64,000 bases of DNA from Whitmania pigra. Its lineage: Eukaryota; Annelida; Clitellata; Hirudinida; Haemopidae. This document shows positions 48,201 to 59,063 of the stretch, piece after piece (positions within the stretch are counted from its first letter, which is position 1; each line of letters opens with the position of its first letter). The position numbers and the translations under genes were made by a program. A model generated the notes under the pieces. The model was not told the origin of the DNA. It was given only the letters and a program-made list of their open reading frames with translations, and did not search any database. The DNA is taken from assembly GCA_021613335.1 (NCBI GenBank), contig JAJTWR010000263.1:912001-976000 (forward strand), in the 5' to 3' direction.

Positions 48201-50532
48201 ACTTTCTTCTCACATCTCCAAAGTTACCAGCTATGCTGGAAACACCATCAAATCAAAAAGCAACGATGTTCTTGTAATTTAAATTGAAAGCTATGAGTTC
48301 CTAGTGTCAGTAATTATTTCTGTTTTTCCATTAGGGATTTTGCTATTACAGAAAATTTCTATGGGTACATTATTCTCCCCAACTCATACCTAGATCCATT
48401 TCTTTTCTTGCAGAAGTATTCATCTGCTAAAATGGAAAAACTTTTTTTGTCAATGTCTTTTTCAAGTTCTCTTCCAAGATTTCACCAATGCACACTAAAT
48501 AGTTCAAAAGCTGTGTCCTTGCTACTATAATTTGCTCTGTCAATCAGGGCATTTTTCTGTATATTAAAATCCTTACTTAACTTAGTCAGAATGCTTTCAG
48601 TCAAACTCTCATACTTAGTAGTACGAGCCATTTCTTCCTCTACCAAAAGGTACAAGCCTCTCAAAAAGTGTTTTTAAGCCTTTTCTATTTGAATCTCTTG
48701 CACTCTGATGATCGGCTTGAACATCAATGGGTTTCTTTACAGCCAGATTTTTCAGAATTTCCATTGGTAGAGTCACAGTGTGAGCTGTGAATGATGAATG
48801 TTCATGCTTCTCTAGTTTTCCTTTTTTTGAAAATCTTTTTTGAACGAAGTGAATGGAAGCATCCCAGCTTGCCTTTTGTAAAACTCCTGCATCATTTTTT
48901 ATTCAACTTTTTATGGTCATAATCTACAAAATGCACCTCCTTTTAAAACCTGTATTCGAAATTATTGTATTTCTGTTCCCAGTATTTATTGTAATGATGG
49001 TCTTTTTGGAAATAATTCACAAAATATGGCTTGAATGTTCCTCCTGTGCCTTCGTTTTTATTTTCAACATTTACAAAAACAGTTGATTGAATTGATGTTG
49101 CAGCTCCTTCACCTGGTCTTTTATTAGATACTGCCATTGTAAGACCAAAGTAGGAGTCAATAGTCCTTTTCATCTTGATACACATGGCAAAATGTAACAA
49201 TTCTCATGAAAAATAGGCTAGCAGAAATTTCACACTTTCATGTCATTATGGTGATATTACCTGCTTTTAAATTAAAATATTAAGATCATATGCACAAATA
49301 ACCCAAAGTGATCCAGAATTAAGTCTTTTGTGAGTTTATTAGTGCTCTACATAAATGGGAAGGCAAAACTAAAATTTCAAAGCATGACCAAAGACCAATA
49401 ATAACAGCAATAGAAATGAAATTAAATTTAAGAAATTTACGGAGTTAGAAAAGTTACATTATGCGGCTCGATGTGAAAATAATTTTAATGTCCCAAAATC
49501 AATAAATTATGTTTTCAAATTACTCCGTGAAAATATTTGAAGTTGATTTTTATTTCCAGGGGCTATGGTTCAGCTCCGGGGGGTAATGCCTAAATCTGGC
49601 CCCACTATAGGCACTTTACGTAAATGGTGATTGTAACGTTTATATATAAGATATTATTTCAATACTCAAGATATTACAAACTAGAACTTAGTTATTTATT
49701 ATATGCCTTTTCATGAATCTTTGAAATAAATAAAAATATGCCAATTACTAAACAAACCTCAAAGGTTTTGAATCTACCCTCCCAAGAACATCCATTCTGA
49801 ATACATACAACTTGTAAAGAACCCATTTCTCTCCTGATGGCATTGTCTGGAAAAGTCTGTAATTTCAAGATTAGCTCCTAAATATAAACATAACTTATCT
49901 TAGATTAACTGTTAAAACAAATTATTACAAAGTTATTTTTCTAGAAAAGAATCAATTCTTCAAGAACAAGGTATGAGCAGATTAAATATTGTCTGCTGTA
50001 ATAAATGTAAAATTATCAAACTGAAATATATATTTCAATGATCTATGACATTTTTGAATGATATCTACCTCGAATATAATGGGAATGATAAGCTAGATTG
50101 CAACCAATAAAATGCTAAGGAAATAAATCAAAATGGAAAAAGGAAATCTCAATCAAATTTATATTTGGTAGGTGAACTGAACCTTAGTTGGCTCAGCACA
50201 ATCATCATCTTCAGCAACTCCCTCCTCTCTACAAGAAGGGCACATAGATCCATTTTCTTCCCTTAAAAATTGACAAACACAAATAACATGTTGTCCATAC
50301 ATATAGAGCAACAATATCTTTATTGTATAAAGGTAATAACTAAGACAAAGCTAAAGTTATATGAAACATACGTATCAGGCAGACAATCCTTGCAATACCT
50401 GTGACCACAAAACAATTGAAATGGATTTTTTAAGATTAGCTTGCATTTGACGCAAATAAATTTTCGCTGGATGGCCTCAGTTTGACCATGTTTTATTATT
50501 TCTAGTGGATAACCACCGGCAACTGATGTCAT
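45250..50532 (-). CDS. TRAF-family signalling adaptor (RING, TRAF zinc fingers, MATH)
   Basis: Adaptor and probable ubiquitin ligase downstream of TNF-receptor, IL-1/Toll-type receptors. Eight exons: 50532-50372, 50261-50183, 49856-49758, 47579-47508, 47403-47326, 46430-46194, 45987-45738, 45614-45250, 446 residues, phases consistent. RING finger: CVKCKLILKNPFQLFCGHRYCKDC with CPSCREEG in exon 2. Zinc-finger region: GSLQVVCIQNGCSWEG, AHLSECGFFPIACDLCQKRI, HLASKCDTVDLEAFRCPFGC. A coiled coil follows (RQQNRTDEELKKAQSLERQL), then the MATH/TRAF-C domain (GYKICTRLYLNGDGMGKGTH, FKRPSTNMNIASGCP), resembling TRAF3/TRAF5-type. ATG at 50532 gives MTSVAGGYPLEIIKHG. The 2.2 kb intron 3 holds transposon relics. 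Next gene upstream is the CNPase, same strand. Confidence 0.9.
48000..48118 (+). repeat. Dispersed ~120-base repeat, copy C (diverged), in TRAF intron 3
   Basis: CTTCCCAAGGGTGCTGGCGG, AGGCTGGGTTTCAAACACAA, ATGACTGTTGCCATTACTGC and ATGCAGGAACGTAACCCA parallel copies A and B block by block at lower identity. Confidence 0.55.
48180..49200 (-). pseudogene. Decayed transposon coding relic in TRAF intron 3
   Basis: Minus-strand frames give HEHSSFTAHTVTLPMEILKN, VKKPIDVQADHQSARDS and, after a shift, VEEEMARTTKYESLTESILT and FSILADEY. The pieces are collinear and frameshifted. They resemble the TTF-type/hAT transposase family by general layout only. Not a host gene. Confidence 0.45.
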
Positions 50533-51652
50533 TCCGACAAGATGAGGCTTAAATCTTGATAACAATATTCCGTAAAGAAACTCGATTTTTGTCGCGACAA
50601 ATTTTTGTCTGAACAGAAGTATAAAAAAACTATCAGGAATTCTCTATTATCACCATAAAAAAATTCCCTCGGTTCATGAAATTACTGGAAATTAATGGCG
50701 AGCACTTTAACCACGCTTTTTCGGGGAAAACAACTATAAACAAAGCTTAATAATAGAAAAATTTTACCACGCGGAATTCTTTTTTTTTTTTACAACACCA
50801 AAAGACCACTCCATATCTAAATTTATTCAGGACAAAAAAGTCGCATAAATTGAATATGCATCAAGCAATTGTTTAAATTTAAATCTTTTGTAATGCCACA
50901 ATAATCAAAGAATTCTTGAACGCCAATACTCAGAGACTGCAGATCGACTGCGCTGCGAACTAAGAAACAAAATTACAAAAACAAGAAAGATGATCACTTC
51001 AAATGTGTTGGAACCCCGCATTTGGAAAACGAGTAAAATTATTCCACTTCCAAAACGTCAGAACTCCAAAACGAAATGCGACATGTTTAATCTTAAGTCT
51101 TCTTTAAGCCTTTAAAGTAAATGTCATGAGAAGTCATTCACAAACACGTGAAAGTAAATATAAATTAGTACAATTCAAGACTAAATAATAATCACTTCCA
51201 AGCTCAAATAGACATCATATCAAAAACAGGCGCAAATTCACCAAAGTTATGGACTTGATCTGTCTCAGCTGCTAATTCACCAATACTAATGATTGGATCA
51301 TGCAATTGGAGACACCTCTCATCCTCTTACTACCATTTTTAATCAGTAGAGTTACCTTTCTCATGGTCCCAAAAAGCATGCAATACATTCTTGAGGGCCT
51401 AAGAAATCAGAAGTTTTTGTGATGATGGTATCTTTGAACAAAGTATGATAACCCTTGATTTCTTCATAATGATCACAATATTCCTTTTTGACTATTGATT
51501 CAACAATGCATTAAATTATGGCTTTATATTTCATAAAAAATTCATCAATAAATAAATTTCTGATCTGCAGATGATGACAGAAGCTTCTAAATCACGATGA
51601 ACCCTCTGGTAGTTTGCCTGCATATCCAATCCAATTTTTGACATAAATTACC
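50533..51652. other. Intergenic between TRAF and CNPase genes
   Basis: No gene or repeat recognised; holds the TRAF promoter and the CNPase 3' UTR. Confidence 0.5.
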
Positions 51653-53115
51653 TCAGGAACATCCATAATACCCTGCAAAGAGACTTCCAACTGGCATTGG
51701 CCAATCAAACTGCACCTCACACCCTGCATCACCATAATCAATAAAACTGAAGTCCTTCTGATAAACAATCTCCTTGAAGAGGCCTTCCTCAAATCTGTGT
51801 TTCAGATCGAGCAGGTCGTAACCGCTCTGCACGTTCTCCACGTTGTCGTGACAACCGACTGTCAAGTGAGCTCGTGATCCTTTCTTCATGGTCACCACCG
51901 GATCCTCTGCGATCCCTTCTCTGATCGGTCGTTCGCATTGCTCGAGCCCAATGTGAAGATCATTATCAGCTTCCTGTTTTAAAGAGAATTCAAAATCTGT
52001 CATTGGCAACTGTGAATTGCTGATAATGGTTTCAGTGATCAATCGTTCTCCGTGGCACGAGAGAGCATCAGAATTATTGTTTCCGGGTAGTGGGACTGTA
52101 GTCTTGCTGGCAATAAAACATCCATGTTTATCTTTTACATAAGAAAAATTGTCTTCAGATTTCCAAAGTTTCAGTTGAGACTTTCTCAATTTTATTACGG
52201 CAGCTGTGACTCTCGGTGTGAAAATAAAACCAGAAATTTTCAACTTGAAGTACTTTCCTACTGATTGTAAGACTAGTTTTTCTGACGAATACGAACAATT
52301 GTGAGGAGTAATGAAGCATGTGGTGCAATGTAGAATTTTGTTTGTGTCAATGCCGTAATAATGCTCATACAAAGAAGCCCCATCTGTAACAACGTTGTAA
52401 AGATTGAAATAAATATTTTAAATTGTAACTGAATGAATATCATACTTGGACAACTCGAAGACAAATTCTTGGCAAACACAGGAAAAAGGTTCAAGCATTC
52501 ATAAAAGTGACTCCTCGCAAGAACTTGGATACATTTTGAATCCTGCTCATTTAAAAATAGAGCCCAATACTTGGGCTGTATATCAATATACTGACTTTTT
52601 TTTCCCTCAATATAATCTGGTGAACAACCATGGATATTGTTTGCTGCCAAAGCTTGAACATCAAATTTCCAAGAAGTCTGTGGTTCAACAATTAATGTGA
52701 GATAATTGTTAGCTTTAGCAAGACTGAAATAGGTTTGAATTTCGAATCTTTGAATGTTAGAATTATCAATTATAATATGTTCTTTCTCAATCACCATAGC
52801 TTTTTTGCATGTTTCTTGGCAGTATTTGTGAGCTTCTCCAAGTTTTGTTTGTTCATGAGAATATTTACCGTAGAGCATAAAATAATGATCTGCGGAACAT
52901 ACGATATTCGAACACCTATAGCGTTGAGTTATCTGCGTTGCAAGGAATGATTTCCCAGAACCGGGCAGCCCCCTCATAATGAACACTACTTTACTTCTAC
53001 GAATGTAGCGAATAGATTTTGAATCGCGCAAAAATGGAAATTCTGCAAAACGTTTCTTTTTCTGTAATGATCGATTTGTCACAAACTTTTGTCTGATAAA
53101 TTTGACTGAAAACAT
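51653..53115 (-). CDS. CNP: CNPase-like protein (P-loop kinase fold plus 2H phosphodiesterase)
   Basis: Homologue of 2',3'-cyclic-nucleotide 3'-phosphodiesterase, in which a polynucleotide-kinase-like N-terminal domain is fused to a 2H-type domain that hydrolyses 2',3'-cyclic phosphates. Two exons, 53115-52446 and 52383-51653, joined in phase (CCA A|AT GGG), 466 residues. An N-terminal basic stretch precedes FPFLRDSKS. Walker A is RGLPGSGKS (49-56). DHYFMLYGKYS and IIIDNSNIQRFEI follow, then VEPQTSW. In the second exon both catalytic motifs are present, H242-x-T244 (LHCTTCF) and H396-x-T398 (RAHLTVGC), with VQSGYDLLDL and a final AGYYGCS. The vertebrate protein ends in a prenylated CTII-type tail; this one ends GYYGCS without it. 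A low-complexity insert of about 60 residues lies between the two HxT motifs. Confidence 0.88.
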
Positions 53116-54471
53116 TTTCTAGAGCGATTGTAGGTAAAAATGTAACAGAATGTAAACATACATAGGGCAAAAGTTCAATTATTATCTTAATTATTAAAAG
53201 CGAAATTTGACAAAGTTATTATTTTTATATTGTCTAAAATAAACATTTATAAATAACACATGTATTTAAAATCAAAAGTTTGTATATGTGTCGAAATGTA
53301 TAAAGCGTTTCGACTGAATAACATTTTGATGGAGTGTCTACTTAAATTACCTTTTAGATCAGCTAGTAAATTATATAGCAATTCCATCTACACTTCCATG
53401 TGTCAATTTAGTAGCATTAGAAGCATAAAACATTTGCCACAGATTTGCCATAAGGCCCAAAAGACCACCACGAAAAGTTTGATGAACAAAATTACACCTT
53501 TGTATTTATTTACAGTATGATGCATTTTATTGGATCTGGGACACGCAAGAGATCATTTTCAACATTTTTTACATTTAAGTTAAATGATTTAACCCTTACC
53601 AGGAAAGTCAATTGGAAAGGGGGTGTCAGTGGAATTTTCATGCTTGTGCTGCGAGGGTTTGCCCCCGCTCCTTGGTAGTAAAGCTACAATATATGACTTT
53701 CCTAGTGGTGGATCTAGAACACTTTGGCGGGAGTGGCGTCCGAAGTAGTAAACTAGTGAAATTATTTTTAAAAATGTAACTAAAATAGATTTAATTATTT
53801 TTTTTTAGTTTGCCTGGCTTTTGATTTAGATTGTAATTAATCAGACTTTTTTTTAATCTCTTAAGAAAAAAATTAGCATTAAGACCGGAAATATAATAAA
53901 AATGTTACGATATGACCATGTGAATAATAGGAACGTCAATTTGACTTATCTCTGAAAATAAAGTTTGCAAACCCTCGCTCAAGTCGATGAGATGACTTTT
54001 TATGTTTCTCACAAAAGTCGCAAGCCGGGGGTGGCACCAGGGGTAGAAGTCATACAAAGCTAGCCTTCCCAAAGACAGAAAAGAGTATATAAAATTAAAA
54101 TATTTCTATGTCTCCACGGTAATAATTCCCGATTGACATCGGCTATTTTAAGCTCGAATTTTTACATTTTCTATTGTTGCAAATTTCGTATTAAATCTAA
54201 TGCTCTGTTTTAAAGTGAAAATGTGCGACGATACGCTTGCATGAGCAATTACGATGGATTAAACATTTTGGCCATTCTTCACTGCAACCTAGTTTATTCT
54301 TTTCAACAAGTCAGTGGTTCATTCATATGTCAAATGAATAGTCGTGTTTGAGTTATTTCTTGCGTGATTCTATTCTTACACATTGAGAAACATTATGATA
54401 TATTATGTTTTGCTAGACCAGATATTGGAGATTGGTAAAGTTAATTTATTAATGAAAACAAATTTTTCCAG
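53116..54471. other. Intergenic between CNPase and CABIT genes
   Basis: No gene. 53595-53690 and 53930-54060 contain the GCGAGGGTTTGC-type phrase also seen at 437-530, suggesting a degenerate dispersed repeat; 53700-53760 resembles an element end at 44051. Confidence 0.45.
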
Positions 54472-57060
54472 TCAAAAGAATGTTTTGTTGACGTACAACT
54501 TCGATGCCGAACTTGAACTCGAGGGAAATGCCTGCCTGACATAGATCTGAGTGTTGCCAAAGGGCGATTTGTGTATAACTTGTCTGTCGGAGTTGTTGCT
54601 GTTTTGTTGTGTCTTGGGCTGGGACGATCCCATTTTATCAATTTTTATGGTTGTAGTGTAATTAGTCTGGAAATTATTATTTGACTGGTTTACTCCTAAA
54701 GCATGTTGATCATTCTCAGTTCTTTCGTCTGTTTCCTTGCAGGCGAATGTTGCGGATGATGACAATGTTCCACTAAAGTTTGAACTTTTGTTGCAAACTA
54801 TTTTGACACTTTGAACGTCTTCTTGTCTTTGGTTTTGATTGGAATGATTATTACCTTGAAAGTAAGACATGTTCCCGAGTGAGCCAAGTCTAATTGTTGA
54901 AACATTTTTGGAGAAGACTGATGGAGATTCTGAAGAAGTAAAGCTGTTTGTGTTGAAGTAGACATCCTTGATCGAATCTGGCGATGCAGCAGCTGAGGAA
55001 GAAATCTGAGGGTCTTGGAGAGAATTTTGGGATTGATGAAAAATTGATGATTCGACCTGGATTGTCGAAATGTTTGGGGAGTTTACCGTGTCATTTTGTG
55101 TTTCAATGCCTTGGGAAACACTGACTGGAATGCTAAATTCGGATGAACTCACGTTCGGCTGGTGAACACCTGGCGTTTGAAGTGTTTGTTTAAATGTAAT
55201 TGTGCTCCTGTCCTCTGAAGTTTCAACTCTTGAAAGTTCATGATTCTCATTCGCAGTTTCGATAGTCCGCGGTTCGTTGTCGTCAGCTTTCATGGAAGAG
55301 TCATAATTTATTTTCACACGTGTTTTCTTTGAATTTTCGTCCTGTTCATCCTTCAAAACACTGAAATTCCACCCGGATTCTTCGTCTAAAGATGCCTTCC
55401 TGTCGTTGAAAACTTTCGAACCAGTTTTAATTTTGCCCACTGTAACGTCTCTGATGTTGTTGTTGATCTCTTGAAAGTGTTTCGACTCTGAAGTTCTCTG
55501 TTCTTTTAGAAGAAATTGCTTTTGTGAATTCGTTCGAGATGTAAGAATCTCTCTAGAATCAATTCCTTGAACAATTTTCGTTGACTCAATGGTTGAGTTT
55601 TTATGCTGTGGTTTTTCTTTGTTTGTAGAATGGGATGACCTGCAACCATTTGTTTCATTTTCGAATGTTGAACATTTTTTATGGATTTGATGTTGAGCAG
55701 AACTTGATAGGTCTTCAGAAAGGAGATTGGCTCCAAACTCGAGTTCAACAAATTTTCTTTGAATAGTTGAGTTAACTTGGTTTCTGTATTTCTGCAAAGT
55801 TTTATTGTAACTCGAATTCATTTTAGACTCCTCACCTGCTTTTTTCTCCATGCCGATGTTAGCCAGCTCTGAATCTTCCGATTTGTTTTTTGAAAACTTT
55901 CGAGCCTTTAGTTTGGAAACATCGGCATAAATTGGTTCCTCCCAAATGTCTCTTTCTATGGCATCAAATGGTCTCGTCCTGCTGACAACATTCGCAATGT
56001 CATTGATTCGATCATCGATGTCATTCTTTATGTTAAAGTCAGACAACTCCCCTCCTTCCCTGATGTATTTGTAAATAACATCAATTTCCTCGTACGCTAA
56101 GTCTTCTGCATTCGAACTTTTCGCAGAAACTTCGTCATTTGGATAAATTTTATTTTTATAAATCCTTGAACTTCTGCCTGTTGTGAGACTGATTGTTTTC
56201 TGTTGATGAGTTTCAATTGTTTGCGCAAATTTGTAAATAACACGGAACTCATCGCAATCTTTTAAAATCTTTGGATTTCTTGGTGGACTTAACACCAACA
56301 TTTCAGACAAAGGTATACTAAGAACTTGAGAAGCGCCCTTTAATGGTATTACAATGGCAAATTCAATGTCACTCATTCCAAGCAGTCTAAAAATCGGATG
56401 ATACTTTGTGCTGGAAAAGAACTCGCCATGAGCCAGTTGAACAGTCGTTGGAAAAGTGAAATGTTCGACCAGATTTTTTATGGAGTGGACCCCTGCAACT
56501 TCGTCGTTTTTTGAAATCGGAGACAGCAAAAACTTTTGCGAGGAGTCCAGCTGAATCTTCCTATTATTTGCATCTTGAAAAGACAACAACTTCTTAGATT
56601 GAAGTTTGGATGGCTCCTGTCCTTCGTTCCGTTTGAGAAGTTCACCTGCTTCCAAGTCACGACTCTTTTTTGAAGTTTCCAGTGAAAAATCCGGAACGGT
56701 TTTTGTGTTCTCTCTGACAAGAAATAATTTCGAACTGCACTCTGAAAGCTCTGAGGCATTACTTATTGGTTTCACAGATTTTTTATCCTCGGAAAGAACA
56801 TCAAACCATCCTCCAAATGACATCGGAATGGCAAATATCGTCGGATTTTTACCCGAGAAGTGACTTTCTGCAAGAACACACTGACTAGCGTAGATTGAAT
56901 GGATGTAAACAACATCATGAAGTTTTTTCCCGCTTCCAATGCAGCTGTACTGACCTCTTTTTACCTTTCCAAACGACGGCAGTTGAAATTGTTTGACGAA
57001 ATCTCTTAAATGTTTCTCTTCTGCTTTCCAATCTGTTGAAGTGATCGAAGACTTATCCAT
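54472..57060 (-). CDS. Intronless CABIT-domain (GAREM/Themis-like) protein
   Basis: Single open frame of 862 residues from ATG 57060. The N-terminal third resembles the CABIT modules of GAREM, adaptors that link tyrosine-kinase receptors to Grb2. CABIT 1 covers about 20-125: FVKQFQLPSFGKVKRGQYSC, then Cys61 and IFAIPMSFGGWFDV, fitting the CABIT core (Cys, a hydrophobic-Pro, then G-x-F). A weaker second module, about 190-290, begins IKNLVEHFTFPTTVQ and includes VIPLKGASQVLSIPL and LSPPRNPKIL. Residues 300-862 are Ser/Thr/Asn/Gln-rich and probably disordered, with possible phosphotyrosine sites (EEIDVIYKYI, EEPIYADVSK). I see no SAM domain, which vertebrate GAREM has at its end. The absence of introns contrasts with every neighbour and may reflect retroposition or simple intron loss. 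Confidence 0.72.
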   Translation of the reverse strand: MDKSSITSTDWKAEEKHLRDFVKQFQLPSFGKVKRGQYSCIGSGKKLHDVVYIHSIYASQCVLAESHFSGKNPTIFAIPMSFGGWFDVLSEDKKSVKPISNASELSECSSKLFLVRENTKTVPDFSLETSKKSRDLEAGELLKRNEGQEPSKLQSKKLLSFQDANNRKIQLDSSQKFLLSPISKNDEVAGVHSIKNLVEHFTFPTTVQLAHGEFFSSTKYHPIFRLLGMSDIEFAIVIPLKGASQVLSIPLSEMLVLSPPRNPKILKDCDEFRVIYKFAQTIETHQQKTISLTTGRSSRIYKNKIYPNDEVSAKSSNAEDLAYEEIDVIYKYIREGGELSDFNIKNDIDDRINDIANVVSRTRPFDAIERDIWEEPIYADVSKLKARKFSKNKSEDSELANIGMEKKAGEESKMNSSYNKTLQKYRNQVNSTIQRKFVELEFGANLLSEDLSSSAQHQIHKKCSTFENETNGCRSSHSTNKEKPQHKNSTIESTKIVQGIDSREILTSRTNSQKQFLLKEQRTSESKHFQEINNNIRDVTVGKIKTGSKVFNDRKASLDEESGWNFSVLKDEQDENSKKTRVKINYDSSMKADDNEPRTIETANENHELSRVETSEDRSTITFKQTLQTPGVHQPNVSSSEFSIPVSVSQGIETQNDTVNSPNISTIQVESSIFHQSQNSLQDPQISSSAAASPDSIKDVYFNTNSFTSSESPSVFSKNVSTIRLGSLGNMSYFQGNNHSNQNQRQEDVQSVKIVCNKSSNFSGTLSSSATFACKETDERTENDQHALGVNQSNNNFQTNYTTTIKIDKMGSSQPKTQQNSNNSDRQVIHKSPFGNTQIYVRQAFPSSSSSASKLYVNKTFF

Positions 57061-57757
57061 TAGTTATCCAACAACATGCAATTAATTTCCTCTAAAGGGA
57101 CTTAATGCAAAGTAGATAAAAACATTATCAAAGTAAATAAATACATAAGAAGGAAGGCGATACAATTCGTTTCTTCGTTCCACTTCAGTTATTTCAAATG
57201 AAGACATCTCACTGGCTAACCCATTTTGCCACATTCAACAGCTTGCAGATTGTGCCGGTGTTTCCTCATTTAATGTCTGATCACGATTTCTTAAAATTAT
57301 ACTGTTTTTTTTTATTCTGAATCTCGTAGTGTTATTAGAATTTAACTTTATTTGAAACGATCGTGCCTAATTTTATTAAAGCACACCTATAGTATTTTGA
57401 ATAACATGGCAAATACCTCTTGATATTTCTTTGCACGCTACCAAAACTCACTCCAACACATTTGTTCAGAACGATTTCTTTATTCGCGTAATGAATTTTT
57501 TCCACATAACATTCACAATAATTATTGTTGCATGAATAATTGTTATCCTCTCTTAAGGTGATCAAATTGAGATGAAATGTGGGGAAATGCCCGTGACTTA
57601 CTCTTTCATTTTGCCTTTAGTTTCTTGCTGCTCAGTTGTGTTGAGTTGTCAGCCTGTGTTTCCCAGTCCACTGGAAGATTACTTTTCTAATTCCTAGTTT
57701 AGTTAATTTGTTGCAAAAATGGCATTGGTATTTCAGCATTTTGATGTTTCTCTTAAC
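57061..57757. other. Intergenic upstream of the CABIT gene
   Basis: No gene recognised; contains the CABIT gene promoter. Confidence 0.5.
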
Positions 57758-58742
57758 ATAACATAACATAACATAACAATTATTTATAGTGGTTAAGAAG
57801 ACCTGGATCTGTGTAATAACCACTCTTTTTAGTCCTAATATCCGAATTTACTTAAGTAAATTTTGAATTTATCTATTGTGTCAGCATAGATGGTTTCCTT
57901 ATCTAGTTTATTCCATAAGGAAACCACCCTTGAACTGAAATAATTGTTTTTCAAGTTTCCCGAAGCCTTCCTGTATAATTTACAATCGTGTCCTCTAGTA
58001 GAAACACTTTTTGTGGCTTCGAAAAACTGTTCAGGCAAAAGGCCTTCCCTTCCCGATAAAATTTTGAATGCCTCGATGAGGTCCCCTCTATTTCTTCTTT
58101 TTTCCAGAGTCGTTAATTTACATCTATTTAATCTTTCCTCGTAACTAAGCTTTCCAAAACCATCTATCATCCTGGTTGCCCTTCTTTGTACTCTTTCCAA
58201 CATCTCTACATCCTTCCTCAAATGAGGGTTCCATACTTGCACACAGTACTCAAGGTGTGGCCTTACTAATGCCTTATACAATCTCAGTATTACATCCTTG
58301 TTCCTGCTTACTACTGTTCTCTTTATCATTCCAAGTACTCTGTTTGCTTTTTTAGCAACTTCCATGCACTGTAGAGATGCTTTTCCATTGTTCTGCATTA
58401 TTACCCCCAGATCTCTTTCCTGATTTGACTGCTTCAGAATGCTTCCTCCAAATGCATATTCGACTTTCGTGTTTTTGCATCCCATATGCATAATGGAGCA
58501 TTTGCTTACGTTGAAAAGCATCTGCCAATCTTCTGCCCATTTGAATAACTTGTTAAGATCTTCCTGAAGTGTATCTACATCTTCTTGCTTGCTGACACTT
58601 CTTGCTACTTTAGTGTCGTCAGCAAACTTGGATAACTTAGATCTTATGCCATCATCCAGATCATTTATATATATGCAGAACAGTACAGGTCCAAGCACCG
58701 ATCCTTGTGGGACGCCGCTAAGTACTGGTTGCCACTCTGAAT
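57758..58742 (-). mobile_element. CR1-type LINE, 5'-truncated, RT C-terminal half
   Basis: Reads on the minus strand from SGVPQGSVLGPVLFCIYIND through the catalytic KFADDTKVARS, FNVSKCSIMHMG, RDLGVIMQNNGKASLQC, LVRPHLEYCVQVWNPHLRKD to RVVSLWNKLDKETIYAD and KFGY. No stop or shift over 287 codons (57835-58698), so the insertion is young. The 3' UTR ends in (AACAT)n at 57757-57778. The same tail is at 32702. Confidence 0.92.
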
Positions 58743-59063
58743 AAATCTTATGGTTTAAGTTTTAAGAAGTTGAACAAAAGCAAAAAATTAAACAGTTAAT
58801 ACGTTAGAACGTTCCATATCTAAACAGAGGAGGGCAAAATACCGCCCACTGAGTATTTGAACTACTAAAATACTTATGTACTTTAAATTTCTAAAATACA
58901 AAATACGTATTTTGAAATACTTTTATTCAAAATACTAAATACCACAAAATTTCAAGGTATAAGGTCATGGTTTGCCTTTAAAAGCCGTTGTTGTTGAAAA
59001 TTGTCGGTCATGTATAATCTTTTTGTTAAGTATCATCCCTGCACATGAAAAGCTCGTGGTCAT

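Noticed and set aside
56606..56863. Plus-strand frame opposite the CABIT gene
   Set aside because: Antisense shadow of the 862-codon frame, without independent support.
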